Source of the DNA: an uncultured Bacteroidales bacterium
GTDB taxonomy: Bacteria > Bacteroidota > Bacteroidia > Bacteroidales > Paludibacteraceae
Length of the DNA: 11,612 nt
Assembly: GCA_937916355.1 (NCBI GenBank)
Contig: CALFTM010000066.1
Coordinates: 1-11,612, forward strand
Direction of reading: 5' to 3'
Position 1 is the stretch's first letter; the number at the start of each line of letters is the position of its first letter. A model generated the notes under the pieces. That model saw only the letters and a list, made by a program, of their open reading frames with translations. It was not told where the DNA came from and made no database searches. Of the stretch, positions 1-8,700 are shown piece by piece. The position numbers were made by a program, and so were the translations under genes.

Positions 1-726
1 AGCACTTCTAGCATATACCCCATAACCGACTTCAGTACTTCTATCATAAAAATCTATAGAACATCTTTTATTTAATGTATCACTTAAATCTACTAAATTC
101 TGATTTAATTTTAACACCCCACCAACAGAAGTTGCATTACATATTGCTGAAAAAATATATTCACCCTCATAAACTTCATCTTTGGTTTCTATTCTCAAAT
201 ATTCAGGCTTTAATGAAGCTAAATCTCTTATACCCTCAAAAATATATGCCAATCTACCAAACATATTTTTTATATCTTGCTGTGTTGCATAAGAAACTCT
301 TGTAAACAAACCACAAGAGGCAACATAAGAAAAATATCTATCATTAAACTTACCTATATCTAATTCTATAATCTTACCGTTTATAATACCTCTTGTTGCA
401 TACTCAAAATCTTTATCCAATTTTAATCCACTTGCAAAATCATTTGTACTACCTGCTGGAATATAACCTATTGGTTTACCACATCCACTCTTAATAATAC
501 CATTTACAGTATTATTAAAAGTACCGTCTCCACCTATACAAACTATCAAATCACAAGAATTACCATATTCCTGAACAATATCAGAGGCATTATAATCTTT
601 TTGTGTTAAACAAACCTGTGTTTCATACCCTACTTGAGAAAATATTTCTAAAATTCCTACAAAATGCTTATTTGCTTTTTGCATACCAGCATTAGGATTT
701 AATATAATTAAAACTTTTTTTCTAAC
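1..726 (-). CDS. Diacylglycerol kinase-family lipid kinase, partial, no start codon
   Basis: The minus strand is open from 726 to the window edge (242 codons) and reads as a DagK/YegS-type kinase, a family that phosphorylates diacylglycerol or related lipids at the membrane. Numbering from 726, I see the N-terminal strand VLIILNPNAG (5-14), the nucleotide-binding GGDGT (65-69), PAGSTNDFA (90-98, the family's PxGTxND motif) and SVGG (200-203). Family members are about 290-310 residues, so some 60 C-terminal residues lie off the left edge. The frame has no usable start: the codon where Met is expected is GTT (724-726), preceded by an in-frame TAA (727-729). The first ATG is at 682-684 and would remove the first strand. 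All ten arginines are AGA and ATA/TTA are common, unlike the genes to the right. The sequence resembles clostridial homologues. The family call is firm; whether the gene is intact here is doubtful. Confidence 0.85.
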
Positions 727-763
727 TTAGCAACTGGTTATAAAAACCGATTGTATATATAAG

Positions 764-1468
764 ATGGAAAAAAGAGTAAGCGTATGTATTCCTACCTATA
801 ATGGAGCTAAGTATATAAAAGAACAATTAGATTCCATATTGTCACAATTGGGAGAATCTGATGAAATAGTGGTTTCTGATGATTCTTCGCATGATGATAC
901 TTTGGCTATAGTAAGGTCAATCGGGGATAATCGTATAGTTGTATTGGAGGGAGGCGACTTTAAGAGTCCGATCTTTAATGTGGAGAATGCTTTAAAACAT
1001 TCTAAAGGGCGTTTTATATTTTTGTCAGATCAGGATGATGTGTGGATGGACGGAAAGTTGTCCGCCATGCTTTCTGAGTTGGAAAAATATGATGCGGTGG
1101 TCTCTGATTGTAAGGTTGTTGACCAAAATAAGAATGTCATAGAGGAGTCTTTTTTTGCTAAAAGAAACTCTGGAAAAGGTTTTTTGAAGAACTTGTATAA
1201 GAATACATATTTAGGATGTTGCATGGCATTTCGAAGAGAAGTGCTGGATTATGTGTTGCCCTTTCCGAAGGACATTCCTATGCACGACATGTGGATAGGT
1301 CTTAGTGTTGATTTTCGGAAACCGGTTGGATTCATAGATACGCCCTATTTGTTATATAGGAGGCATGGAGAAAACACCTCCACGGCTTCAGGCGAAAGTA
1401 ATCGTTCCGTGTACAGACAACTATTGGATAGAATTACTTTGCTTTTTAGAGTTTTGCAAAGGATTTGA
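764..1468 (+). CDS. Family 2 glycosyltransferase (GT-A fold, rhamnosyltransferase-like)
   Basis: A 234-residue GT2 enzyme that transfers a sugar from a nucleotide-sugar donor, most likely in capsule, O-antigen or exopolysaccharide assembly on the cytoplasmic face of the membrane. Visible motifs are the N-terminal SVCIPTYNG (6-14), the nucleotide-binding acidic cluster SDDSSHDD (38-45), the metal-binding DXD-like SDQDD (88-92), MHDMWIG (173-179, the catalytic-base region) and YRRHGENTS (198-206) near the C terminus, as in rhamnosyltransferase-like GT2 proteins. The length fits the short members of the family, and there is no membrane segment. Donor and acceptor cannot be read from the sequence. 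It starts only 38 bp right of the compositional break at 726, with no recognisable promoter between. The metzincin-like lipoprotein gene follows 28 bp after its stop, so the two may be co-transcribed. Confidence 0.88.
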   Translation: MEKRVSVCIPTYNGAKYIKEQLDSILSQLGESDEIVVSDDSSHDDTLAIVRSIGDNRIVVLEGGDFKSPIFNVENALKHSKGRFIFLSDQDDVWMDGKLSAMLSELEKYDAVVSDCKVVDQNKNVIEESFFAKRNSGKGFLKNLYKNTYLGCCMAFRREVLDYVLPFPKDIPMHDMWIGLSVDFRKPVGFIDTPYLLYRRHGENTSTASGESNRSVYRQLLDRITLLFRVLQRI

Positions 1469-1496
1469 TAAGAATTATCCATTAAAACTGACTGAG

Positions 1497-2678
1497 ATGA
1501 AAAGATTTATTCCAATAACCGTTCTATTTGGATTGTTTTTACTTCCATCGTGTAAAGATAAGGATTGCTATCAAGTGAATGGCATACTTGACCCTTATCT
1601 GCAACTTTTCCTCAAGGAAGCGGAGAAAAGGAATCTGCATTTTAATGTGGAGGAAGATGGCCTCATATTGGAATTTGCAGATTTGGATGAGCCTACGATA
1701 GGCTTATGCACCTATTCAGATCCTTTATTGGTTCAAATCGATCAAGAGTATTGGGAGAATGTAGAGGAGTATGAAAATTGCGAAGACCTTCGCGAGAATG
1801 TCGTCTTCCACGAATTAGCGCATGGTTTGCTCAATCGTCGACATGATAATGAGGTCATGGCAAATAAAGAGTGGGCTTCGCTTATGTGTGGTGGTGACGA
1901 GGTAGAAGGACGTAGCTGGCAAGTGAATTTTTCGGGAGAAAGACGGGACTACTACCTTGATGAGCTTTTCAATCCTGCAACGCCTCATCCAAAGTGGGGA
2001 GAATATGGGGAACGATTCTCGGGTGAAAAGGGTGCAAAAATCAATGAACTGAATTTATCGAGTGATAAATATGAAGTGGATGGAGACGGGAATATATTCC
2101 AAATAAAGGATGGTGTCTACCATATTTCCCTCAATTCTCATAGCAATACTTTGTTACCAATGTGGAAAAATCTCAACTTGTCGGGGGATTTCTACTACGA
2201 AATAGCCTTGAAGGGAGATTTGTCGGAGGATAAAAAATGTATGGGTGTCGGAGTAGGTTTAAAGAATGGAGACGATGTTTCTTATACCACATTCATTGTC
2301 TATTATAACAATCTATACAAGAGCTTCCGTGCGGCTGCGGCAAACGATCGCTGCCTCACCCCTTTGGCGGAGGTGGTGCTTGAAAAGGAGGTGGCTGATT
2401 TCAATGATTTCAACGTTTTCGCCATCGAAAGGAAATCAGACAGAATCCGTTTTTATCTCAACCAACAACTTATCTATGTTCTTGATCGAGATGCTGATAA
2501 AGTGTTTTCAAATGTCTCCTTCATCGTTCCGGGAGAGTCGAAGACCTCTATTCAATTGGCAGGTGTGTACGGACAATCCTCTTCTGTGAGAAGTAGGGTA
2601 ATTGACAATTCCTCATTAATGTCCAATATGCGTGATAGCAAGCCCGTTAGCATTCCGAACTACCCTTATGTTAAGTAA
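1497..2678 (+). CDS. Lipoprotein with metzincin-like zinc-protease motif and C-terminal beta-sandwich-like region
   Basis: I chose the start at 1497 because it gives a classic SPII lipoprotein: MKRF, a hydrophobic core, then LLPSC with the lipidated Cys at residue 19 (393 residues in all). The same frame stays open upstream to an ATG at 1365, but that would overlap the glycosyltransferase and bury the signal peptide. Residues 101-117 carry FHELAHGLLNRRHD: H105, E106 and H109 are typical zinc ligands with catalytic Glu, H116 is a candidate third ligand, and SLM (128-130) could be a Met-turn. Residues from about 195 to 375 are rich in alternating hydrophobic/aromatic strands and resemble a LamG/concanavalin-like sandwich. 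This suggests a cell-envelope zinc peptidase with an accessory binding domain. Substrate is unknown, and the domain call for the C-terminal half is by appearance only. It ends 4 bp before the stop of the convergent phosphoesterase gene. Confidence 0.8.
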   Translation: MKRFIPITVLFGLFLLPSCKDKDCYQVNGILDPYLQLFLKEAEKRNLHFNVEEDGLILEFADLDEPTIGLCTYSDPLLVQIDQEYWENVEEYENCEDLRENVVFHELAHGLLNRRHDNEVMANKEWASLMCGGDEVEGRSWQVNFSGERRDYYLDELFNPATPHPKWGEYGERFSGEKGAKINELNLSSDKYEVDGDGNIFQIKDGVYHISLNSHSNTLLPMWKNLNLSGDFYYEIALKGDLSEDKKCMGVGVGLKNGDDVSYTTFIVYYNNLYKSFRAAAANDRCLTPLAEVVLEKEVADFNDFNVFAIERKSDRIRFYLNQQLIYVLDRDADKVFSNVSFIVPGESKTSIQLAGVYGQSSSVRSRVIDNSSLMSNMRDSKPVSIPNYPYVK

Positions 2679-2682
2679 AGGA

Positions 2683-3789
2683 CTATTCAACGGTGATTAC
2701 AACATACTCTGACTGCGTCCCGATTCTAAACTTTCCGCCCCAGATTCCCATTCCGGAACTTACATAGTAGTTGGTTGCACCTCTTCGGGAAAAACCGTGG
2801 CTGTTTTCATACATCAAATCGGTTATGTAATTCAACGGCCATACTTGTCCGTCATGTGTATGTCCACTCAGTTGAAGGTCAACACCGCTTTTTTCTGCCT
2901 CTTCCAAATGGTAGGGTTGATGGTCTAAAACAATGGTATAGAGAGAGTCGAGGTCATGTCCCTCCATCAGTTGGGAAAGAGCTTTGCGCTGACGGTTCGA
3001 CTTGTCATCTCGTCCGACCAATAGCAGACCATATTTTTGAAGAAGTAGTGCTTCGTCTTGTAACAGACGAATACCTGCTTGAGAATAAAATTCCTTTGAA
3101 TTTTCAAGTCCGCTTATATATTCATGATTTCCCAAGCAGGCATAAATAGGGGCTTTGATTTTATGAAAATCCTCCGCCATGTTCTCTTCATTCAAGGGTA
3201 TGATGCTGAAATCAATGAGGTCTCCTGCGATCAAAACCATGTCTGGCTCTTTCTGATTGATCAATTCTATCCATTCTGCAAGAGTCTCCTTTGTATTGTG
3301 GTATCCCAAATGGACATCACTCAAAAAAAGTATTTTTAACGGGCGAGGCAAGTTTTTCTCACTCTTCAAGAACAACTCCTCGCAATGTTTTGATTGATAC
3401 CGTTGGTTCCCTCCTACCAACAACAACGAAATGGTTGTAACAATGAATAGAAAACCAATCCAGCTGTTTTTTAAATATGCCGGAGAAATAAGGTGCATCA
3501 ACTTCGCTCCATCCAACAGCGCAAAAAGCAAAAAAGTATAAAGCAACAATATGAGAAAGGAGGTTCCTGCTGCATAGACGAAGGATGAGAAACCAAACGA
3601 AAGGATTTTTCCTCCGTTGAGCGACAAAAAGCAAAACATCAGCAGGGCTAAAAAACCAACATTATACAAACCCGTCGTTGCAATCTTTAAAAAAAGAGGG
3701 TTGGGGGTTATTTGCCAAATACGCAAACTGGTATAATATTGTGCTGCTAAAATGATAAAAAACAAAATGAAAAAAAATATAAACTTCAT
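2683..3789 (-). CDS. Membrane-anchored calcineurin-like metallophosphoesterase (YkuE/YaeI type)
   Basis: A 368-residue protein with four hydrophobic segments (about 1-20, 36-58, 68-92, 110-127) followed by a calcineurin-like phosphoesterase domain from about residue 150. The dimetal-site motifs appear in order: DVH (D158, H160), GDLID (189-193), GNHE (220-223), DH (289-290) and GHTHDGQ (309-315). This is the arrangement of YkuE/YaeI-like enzymes, whose relatives cleave phosphoester bonds in lipids, UDP-diacylglucosamine or nucleotides at the membrane. The actual substrate is not readable here. It lies downstream of glnS on the same strand, separated by 119 bp containing the glnS terminator, so it probably has its own promoter, although I see no good TAnnTTTG box upstream of it. 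Its stop is 4 bp from the stop of the convergent lipoprotein gene, and I see no terminator between them. Confidence 0.92.
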   Translation of the reverse strand: MKFIFFFILFFIILAAQYYTSLRIWQITPNPLFLKIATTGLYNVGFLALLMFCFLSLNGGKILSFGFSSFVYAAGTSFLILLLYTFLLFALLDGAKLMHLISPAYLKNSWIGFLFIVTTISLLLVGGNQRYQSKHCEELFLKSEKNLPRPLKILFLSDVHLGYHNTKETLAEWIELINQKEPDMVLIAGDLIDFSIIPLNEENMAEDFHKIKAPIYACLGNHEYISGLENSKEFYSQAGIRLLQDEALLLQKYGLLLVGRDDKSNRQRKALSQLMEGHDLDSLYTIVLDHQPYHLEEAEKSGVDLQLSGHTHDGQVWPLNYITDLMYENSHGFSRRGATNYYVSSGMGIWGGKFRIGTQSEYVVITVE

Positions 3790-3852
3790 AATTATAATAT
3801 CAGTTAATGCAAGGCCACAATTGAAAGCTTAAAAAAATTTATGATGTTAATG

Positions 3853-3892
3853 AAAAAAAAGGATATGCGTTCATTGTTCCGCATACCCTTTT
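3853..3892 (-). terminator. Intrinsic terminator of glnS
   Basis: On the minus strand a 9-bp stem, GGGTATGCG (3880-3888) with CGCATATCC (3861-3869), encloses a 10-nt loop and is followed by eight T residues (plus-strand A run 3853-3860). All positions pair, one as G-U. It begins 17 bp after the glnS stop codon and lies about 65 bp before the start of the phosphoesterase gene, so it should separate the two transcription units. Confidence 0.85.
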
Positions 3893-3908
3893 AATTCATT
3901 GAAAATAA

Positions 3909-5600
3909 TTATTTTGCGATTTTCGCCCAACTATCCTTCAACGCTACAGTCCTATTGAACACAAGATGTTCTGGAGTGGAATCTGGATCGACATTGAAGT
4001 AGCCGATTCTCTGGAACTGGAAGTTCTGCAATGGTTTCACATCCTTCAACCATGGTTCAACAAAAGCGTTCGCAATGATGAGAGAATTTGGATTGAGCAA
4101 CTCTCTGAAATCCTTATCCTTTTCATCTCCCGGATTCTCTACATTAAACAATCGGTCGTATAAACGAACTTCAGCAGGAAGAGCATGTTTCACAGAAACC
4201 CAGTGGATCGTTCCCTTCACCTTGCGGTCACTTCCCGGCAAACCGCTTCGAGTTTCAGGATCGTACTCTGCATAAACCTCTACGACATTCCCTTCCTCGT
4301 CCTTCTTGCAACCTGTACATTTGATGATATAAGCATTTTTCAAACGAACCTCATTGCCCGGTGTAAGTCGAAAATATTTTTTAGGAGCATCTTCCATAAA
4401 GTCATCTCGCTCGATGTAGAGCTCACGAGAGAATGGTATCTGGCGGCTGCCCATAGACTCATCTTCTGGATTATTGATAGACTCCATGATCTCCTCCTGA
4501 CCTTCAGGGTAATTTGTGATAATCAGTTTGATAGGATCAATGACTGCATTGACACGCATGGCGGTGGCATTCAACTCTTCACGGATTGTAGCTTCCAAAA
4601 GAGAGACATCAATGATTCCATCATACTTGGTATATCCGATTCTATTAATAAAAGCACGAATAGAGGAAGGAGTATAACCTCTTCTACGTAAACCGCAGAT
4701 GGTCGGCATACGAGGGTCGTCCCAGCCTCTTACCAATCCTTCTTGAACAAGTTGCAACATCTTACGCTTGCTCATCACTGTGTAGGTGATATTCAAACGG
4801 TTGAACTCGCGCTGTTTTGGGCGGTAGTCAGAGTCGGCAAACTGGTCGATAAACCAGTCGTAGAGTGGACGATGCACTTCAAACTCCAACGTACAAATTG
4901 AGTGGGTCACCCCTTCAAAGTAGTCGGATTGCCCATGGGCGAAATCATACATCGGATACACTTTCCATTTATCACCTGTGCGATGATGCGGATGAGAGGT
5001 GATGATTCTGTAGATGATAGGGTCACGGAAATGCATGTTCGGGTTGGCCATGTCGATTTTCGCACGTAGCACCATCTTACCATCCTCAATCTTTCCTTCT
5101 GTCATTTCATAAAATAGTCGGAGGTTCTCCTCTATTGGGCGATTACGGTATGGACTCTCCACACCCGCCTGCGTAGGCGTTCCTTTCTGCTTTGCGATCT
5201 CTTCGGCTGTCTGCTCATCTACATAAGCCTTTCCCTCTTTGATGAAACGAACCGCCAAATCCCATAGTTGTTGGAAATAGTCTGATGCGTAATATATGTT
5301 TTTCCATTGGAAACCAAGCCATTGGATATCCTCTTTGATGGAATCAACATACTCCACATCCTCCTTTACCGGATTTGTATCATCGAAACGGAGGTTACAA
5401 ATACCATTGTACTTTTGGGCAATACCAAAATCCATGCAAATGGCTTTGGCATGACCAATATGAAGATAACCATTAGGTTCAGGCGGGAAACGGGTTTGTA
5501 TTCTTCCGTCATTACGTCCTTCTCTTAGATCTTCCTCTACAATCTCTTCGATGAAGTTCAAACTTCTTTTCTTTTCCTTTTCTTCTACATTTTCTGCCAT
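3909..5600 (-). CDS. glnS: Glutaminyl-tRNA synthetase
   Basis: GlnRS, a class I aminoacyl-tRNA synthetase that charges tRNA-Gln with glutamine using ATP in the cytoplasm. The 563-residue length is close to the roughly 550 typical of bacterial GlnRS. The Rossmann-fold signature reads FPPEPNGYLHIGHAKAI (38-54, HIGH at 47-50). The KMSKS-equivalent is VMSKRK (275-280), the GlnRS/GluRS form of the loop. FDDTNP (72-77) and the CTLEFE/HRPLYDW region (236-249) are also typical of the family. The C-terminal part, from about 350, fits the two anticodon-binding beta-barrels and ends in the expected FNRTVALKDSWAK. The start at 5600 gives a charged N-terminal helix before the catalytic domain. The gene is complete and intact, and it is transcribed divergently from the HTCS. 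Confidence 0.98.
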   Translation of the reverse strand: MAENVEEKEKKRSLNFIEEIVEEDLREGRNDGRIQTRFPPEPNGYLHIGHAKAICMDFGIAQKYNGICNLRFDDTNPVKEDVEYVDSIKEDIQWLGFQWKNIYYASDYFQQLWDLAVRFIKEGKAYVDEQTAEEIAKQKGTPTQAGVESPYRNRPIEENLRLFYEMTEGKIEDGKMVLRAKIDMANPNMHFRDPIIYRIITSHPHHRTGDKWKVYPMYDFAHGQSDYFEGVTHSICTLEFEVHRPLYDWFIDQFADSDYRPKQREFNRLNITYTVMSKRKMLQLVQEGLVRGWDDPRMPTICGLRRRGYTPSSIRAFINRIGYTKYDGIIDVSLLEATIREELNATAMRVNAVIDPIKLIITNYPEGQEEIMESINNPEDESMGSRQIPFSRELYIERDDFMEDAPKKYFRLTPGNEVRLKNAYIIKCTGCKKDEEGNVVEVYAEYDPETRSGLPGSDRKVKGTIHWVSVKHALPAEVRLYDRLFNVENPGDEKDKDFRELLNPNSLIIANAFVEPWLKDVKPLQNFQFQRIGYFNVDPDSTPEHLVFNRTVALKDSWAKIAK

Positions 5601-5664
5601 GGAAAACTACCTTTTGAATCTTTTATTGTTGTGCCTAAATTTAACTTCGGCACTTTTTTCTCTG

Positions 5665-5672
5665 CAAAAGTA
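5665..5672 (-). promoter_or_regulatory. Candidate Bacteroidetes -7 box for glnS
   Basis: The minus strand reads TACTTTTG, an exact match to the Bacteroidetes sigma-ABfr -7 consensus TAnnTTTG, about 65 bp upstream of the glnS ATG. No good TTTG -33 partner is present at the usual spacing. Transcription from here would give a leader of roughly 55-60 nt. It would include a weak hairpin (GTGCC/GGCAC, 5631-5653) and an AAGG tract shortly before the ATG. Confidence 0.5.
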
Positions 5673-5720
5673 ATTTTTTCTATTGAATTTTCCACTTTAT
5701 CTTCCCTCTATTCTATCGAG

Positions 5721-5747
5721 TTTGTACAATTCTGTTTAATTTTGTAC
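5721..5747 (+). repeat. Direct repeat TTTGTAC, 20-bp period
   Basis: TTTGTAC occurs at 5721-5727 and again at 5741-5747, exactly 20 bp (about two helical turns) apart. The first copy contains the 8-bp palindrome TTGTACAA (5722-5729); the second is followed by TAA. The second copy overlaps the putative -7 box of the HTCS gene, so the pair could be an operator for that promoter. Function is inferred only from position and spacing. Confidence 0.4.
5737..5744 (+). promoter_or_regulatory. Candidate -7 box for the HTCS gene, overlapping a TTTGTAC direct repeat
   Basis: TAATTTTG matches the Bacteroidetes -7 consensus TAnnTTTG and would give a leader of about 45-50 nt before the ATG at 5798. A clear -33 TTTG at the normal spacing is missing. 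The upstream TTTG (5721) is only 12 nt away and instead belongs to a direct repeat, TTTGTAC at 5721-5727 and 5741-5747. A small hairpin (CCGA/TCGG, 5767-5778) lies in the leader. Confidence 0.45.
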
Positions 5748-5797
5748 TAATTACTCAACACTTCTTCCGATTTTTCGGGGATGTTATTACATTATAT

Positions 5798-8700
5798 ATG
5801 AATGTTTCTATGTTACGAAAAATAATATTTGCCCTCATTCTCCTTTTATCAAGTTTCCTTGTTCTACAAGGAAGCTCGTCCCGCTTTTCTGCGTGCAGGA
5901 CTCAGTCATTCGCACCTTACAACATCATAAACTCAATCATACAGGATTCCCAATCGTTTTTATGGATTGCCACAGAGAACGGGCTGTTCAAATTTAATGG
6001 GTATGAATATACGCATTTTGCACAAAACGATTCATCGTCCAATTCTATTCCTAACAACAATTGTAGAAAGTTGTTAGAGGATTCTCAAAAGAGAATCTGG
6101 ATCTGCACGGATAATGGACTGGTCTTTTATGACCATACCACAAATGATTTCAAAAATATTGAAATGCCGGAATTGCCTCTCTATAACTTTTTGGATATTT
6201 ATGAGGATTTGGAGGGTGGTTTTTGGACGATTTCTCCTGAAAATCTCCTACACTTGTCGTCCGACGGGAAGGTTTTAGAACATTATGTGGTAAATAACCT
6301 CTCTTGTTTCGCTTTCGACAAAAAAAACAATGTTATCTGGCTGGGTTCTGAAAGTAGCGGACTATCACGTTTTGATATTAATTCTCAACAATTTGAACCG
6401 ATTCCTCCAGCGTTGCTCTCTTCGCAACTGGAGGGAGTCAAAACTCTAAATGTGCGTTCTCTTCTCACCACTTCCGATGGAAGGTTGTTCATAGGAACCT
6501 CCGACAGAGGATTGTTAATTGTGAATCTTCAAGACAATTCCTGCACGACCCTCTCTTCCTCCAACCACCCAGACGCTTTTGTCAGTAACAGTGTTTTTTC
6601 TCTGTTCGAGGATTCTCAGAAAAAGGTTTGGATAGGAACTATCAATGGAAAACTTATCGAATTTGACCTCTCTTCCAATCAACTCTCCATTCCTTCTTTC
6701 CAAGGAACAAACGAAATGGAGGAGATGACCATCAGTTGCATCATGGAAGATGCCAACGAAAATATCTGGGTGGGGACTCACCACTATTGGATGTTTTATC
6801 ATGACAGAAAAAGTAATGTGTTTTCTCTTTTCAGAAAACAATCCGGAGCTCTTTCCCATAACACTGTGACTTGTTTTGCTGGAAATAGTTCTTATGTCTT
6901 AGTGGGTACAGATGGTGGGGGACTGAATATTTATGATAAAAGGAGTGGGAAATTCAAAACAGAAAAGAAATTCGGGAAGGTCATATTGGATGTTGAAAAA
7001 GGGGTGAAGGAAAATGAATTTTGGATTTGTACTTGGGGTAACAAGGAAAAGGCTTTATTCAAATATGATCCATCATCCAACTCTTCTGTGGGATACAGCA
7101 TGAAGGAGAACGGACTTCCAACCAATATGCTTCGGGACATTATGGTGGATAGCAACTATGTGTGGATAGCAACGGATGGAGAGGGGGTTGTTCGATTGAA
7201 TACCCAAACGGGAATATTCGATAATAACAAGAATTGTAGGGAAAGTATTTTCGACCCACTCAATCCCCAGTGGATCAAACATATCATGAGGGATGGAAAA
7301 AACCGGCTTTGGGTCAGTTCCAGTGAGGGTATCATGTTTTTCCAAGACAATAAAGCCACGAAACTTACCATTGAAAATGTCTCCTCTCGCTTCATCCAAA
7401 ACGAAATAAAAATGACGATAGAAGACTCTTTCGGCGATATATATGTGGTCACCTCCAACAACGGTCTTTTGAAATATGACGAAAAATCTAAAGCATTGCA
7501 CAGCATGAATGAGGGTTACAACCTTCCGAACAACATCTTGTCCATTTGTGAAGACAAAAACCACAATCTCTGGTTCACTTCTCCTCAAGAGATCATTAAG
7601 ATGAATCGTCTCAATGGGTCTACTTCCCGATTTAATATGCGCAACGACCTGAATGGCAGAACTTTCACTACAAAAGCGATGATTTGTTTAGATGAACTCG
7701 TCTTCGTCGGCTCAAACAACGGAATGTTCGTTTTCAATCCGAGTGATGTCAAAACGAATCCTTCGAATCCTAAAATCTACCTTGACCAACTTTATGTCAA
7801 CGGCAGAGTCCAAAATACTCATGATGGGAACATACTTGAAAAAACACTCGCTTTCACCGACACTTTAACGCTGAACCATGACCAAAACAACATCATCCTC
7901 TCATTCTTCTGTTTTCAACTTGAAAATTCTGAAAATATAAAATACCAATACCGCATGGAAGGGCATGACAACCATTGGTCGGACGCTTCTTCCATGAGGA
8001 AAACCTCGTATTCAAACCTTCCCCCCGGAACATATACCTTTCAGGTAAAAACAAAGGAGATTAACTCCAACAGCGACATCTTATCCAAGCCACTCACCAT
8101 CGTTGTGCTTCCTCCTTGGTGGAGGACATGGTGGTTCACCTCCATTGCCGTTTTTTGTGTTATCGCCCTGTTATACCTCTTCTTATATCTTAGGGAAAGG
8201 CGTTCACGAAGAAAACAAAGACAACTGGAACGAGCTGTAGAGATTAGAACGGAACAGTTGAAAGCAAAAAATGAAGAGGTGAACCAGCAAAAGAGACAAC
8301 TGGAGATACAAAACAAACAGTTGGACGAGGCGATTGATGCAAAAAATAAAATTTTGTCCGTTATAGCCCACGATCTACGAAATCCTCTTACAGCAGTTGT
8401 GGGAAACCTCTCCATTATTTCCGCAAAGCCACAAGGAGACGATACGAAACACAAAATCGAACAGGTGTACAAGTCGGCTAAAAACCTACAGAGCCAAATG
8501 GAGAACCTGCTCGACTGGGCACGCCTGCAAAATAACAATATTCTCTACTCTCCGAAAGATTTCTCGCTTGATGCTCTTACGAAGGAGGTGCTTGTCCTAT
8601 TGCAAGATTTGATAACTGGTAAATCACTTTCACTTGTCTACACGGATGATTGCAAATACTGCACCTATGCTGACCATCGAATGGTGGCGACCATCCTGCG

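Noticed and set aside
75..305. Plus-strand open frame inside the lipid kinase region
   Set aside because: It is antisense to a well-recognised kinase frame, and its translation is low-complexity and without motifs.
1365..1496. Upstream extension of the metzincin-like lipoprotein frame to an ATG at 1365
   Set aside because: It would overlap the glycosyltransferase by about 100 bp and place 44 non-conserved-looking residues before a clear SPII signal peptide. The start at 1497 is far better.
4185..4691. 168-codon plus-strand open frame inside glnS
   Set aside because: It is antisense to the conserved GlnRS reading frame and shows no family pattern of its own.
5631..5653. GTGCC/GGCAC inverted repeat in the glnS leader as a riboswitch or T-box
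   Set aside because: Only a 5-bp stem with a 13-nt loop. There is no T-box core, specifier loop or terminator, and T-boxes are not expected for this gene in Bacteroidetes.
7073..7588. Minus-strand open frames within the HTCS propeller region
   Set aside because: They are shadows of the propeller-coding frame; no start signal or known motif.
8041..8538. 165-codon minus-strand open frame over the HTCS transmembrane/HisKA region
   Set aside because: It is Cys/Ser/Phe-rich antisense of the coiled-coil and kinase coding sequence, with no independent support.
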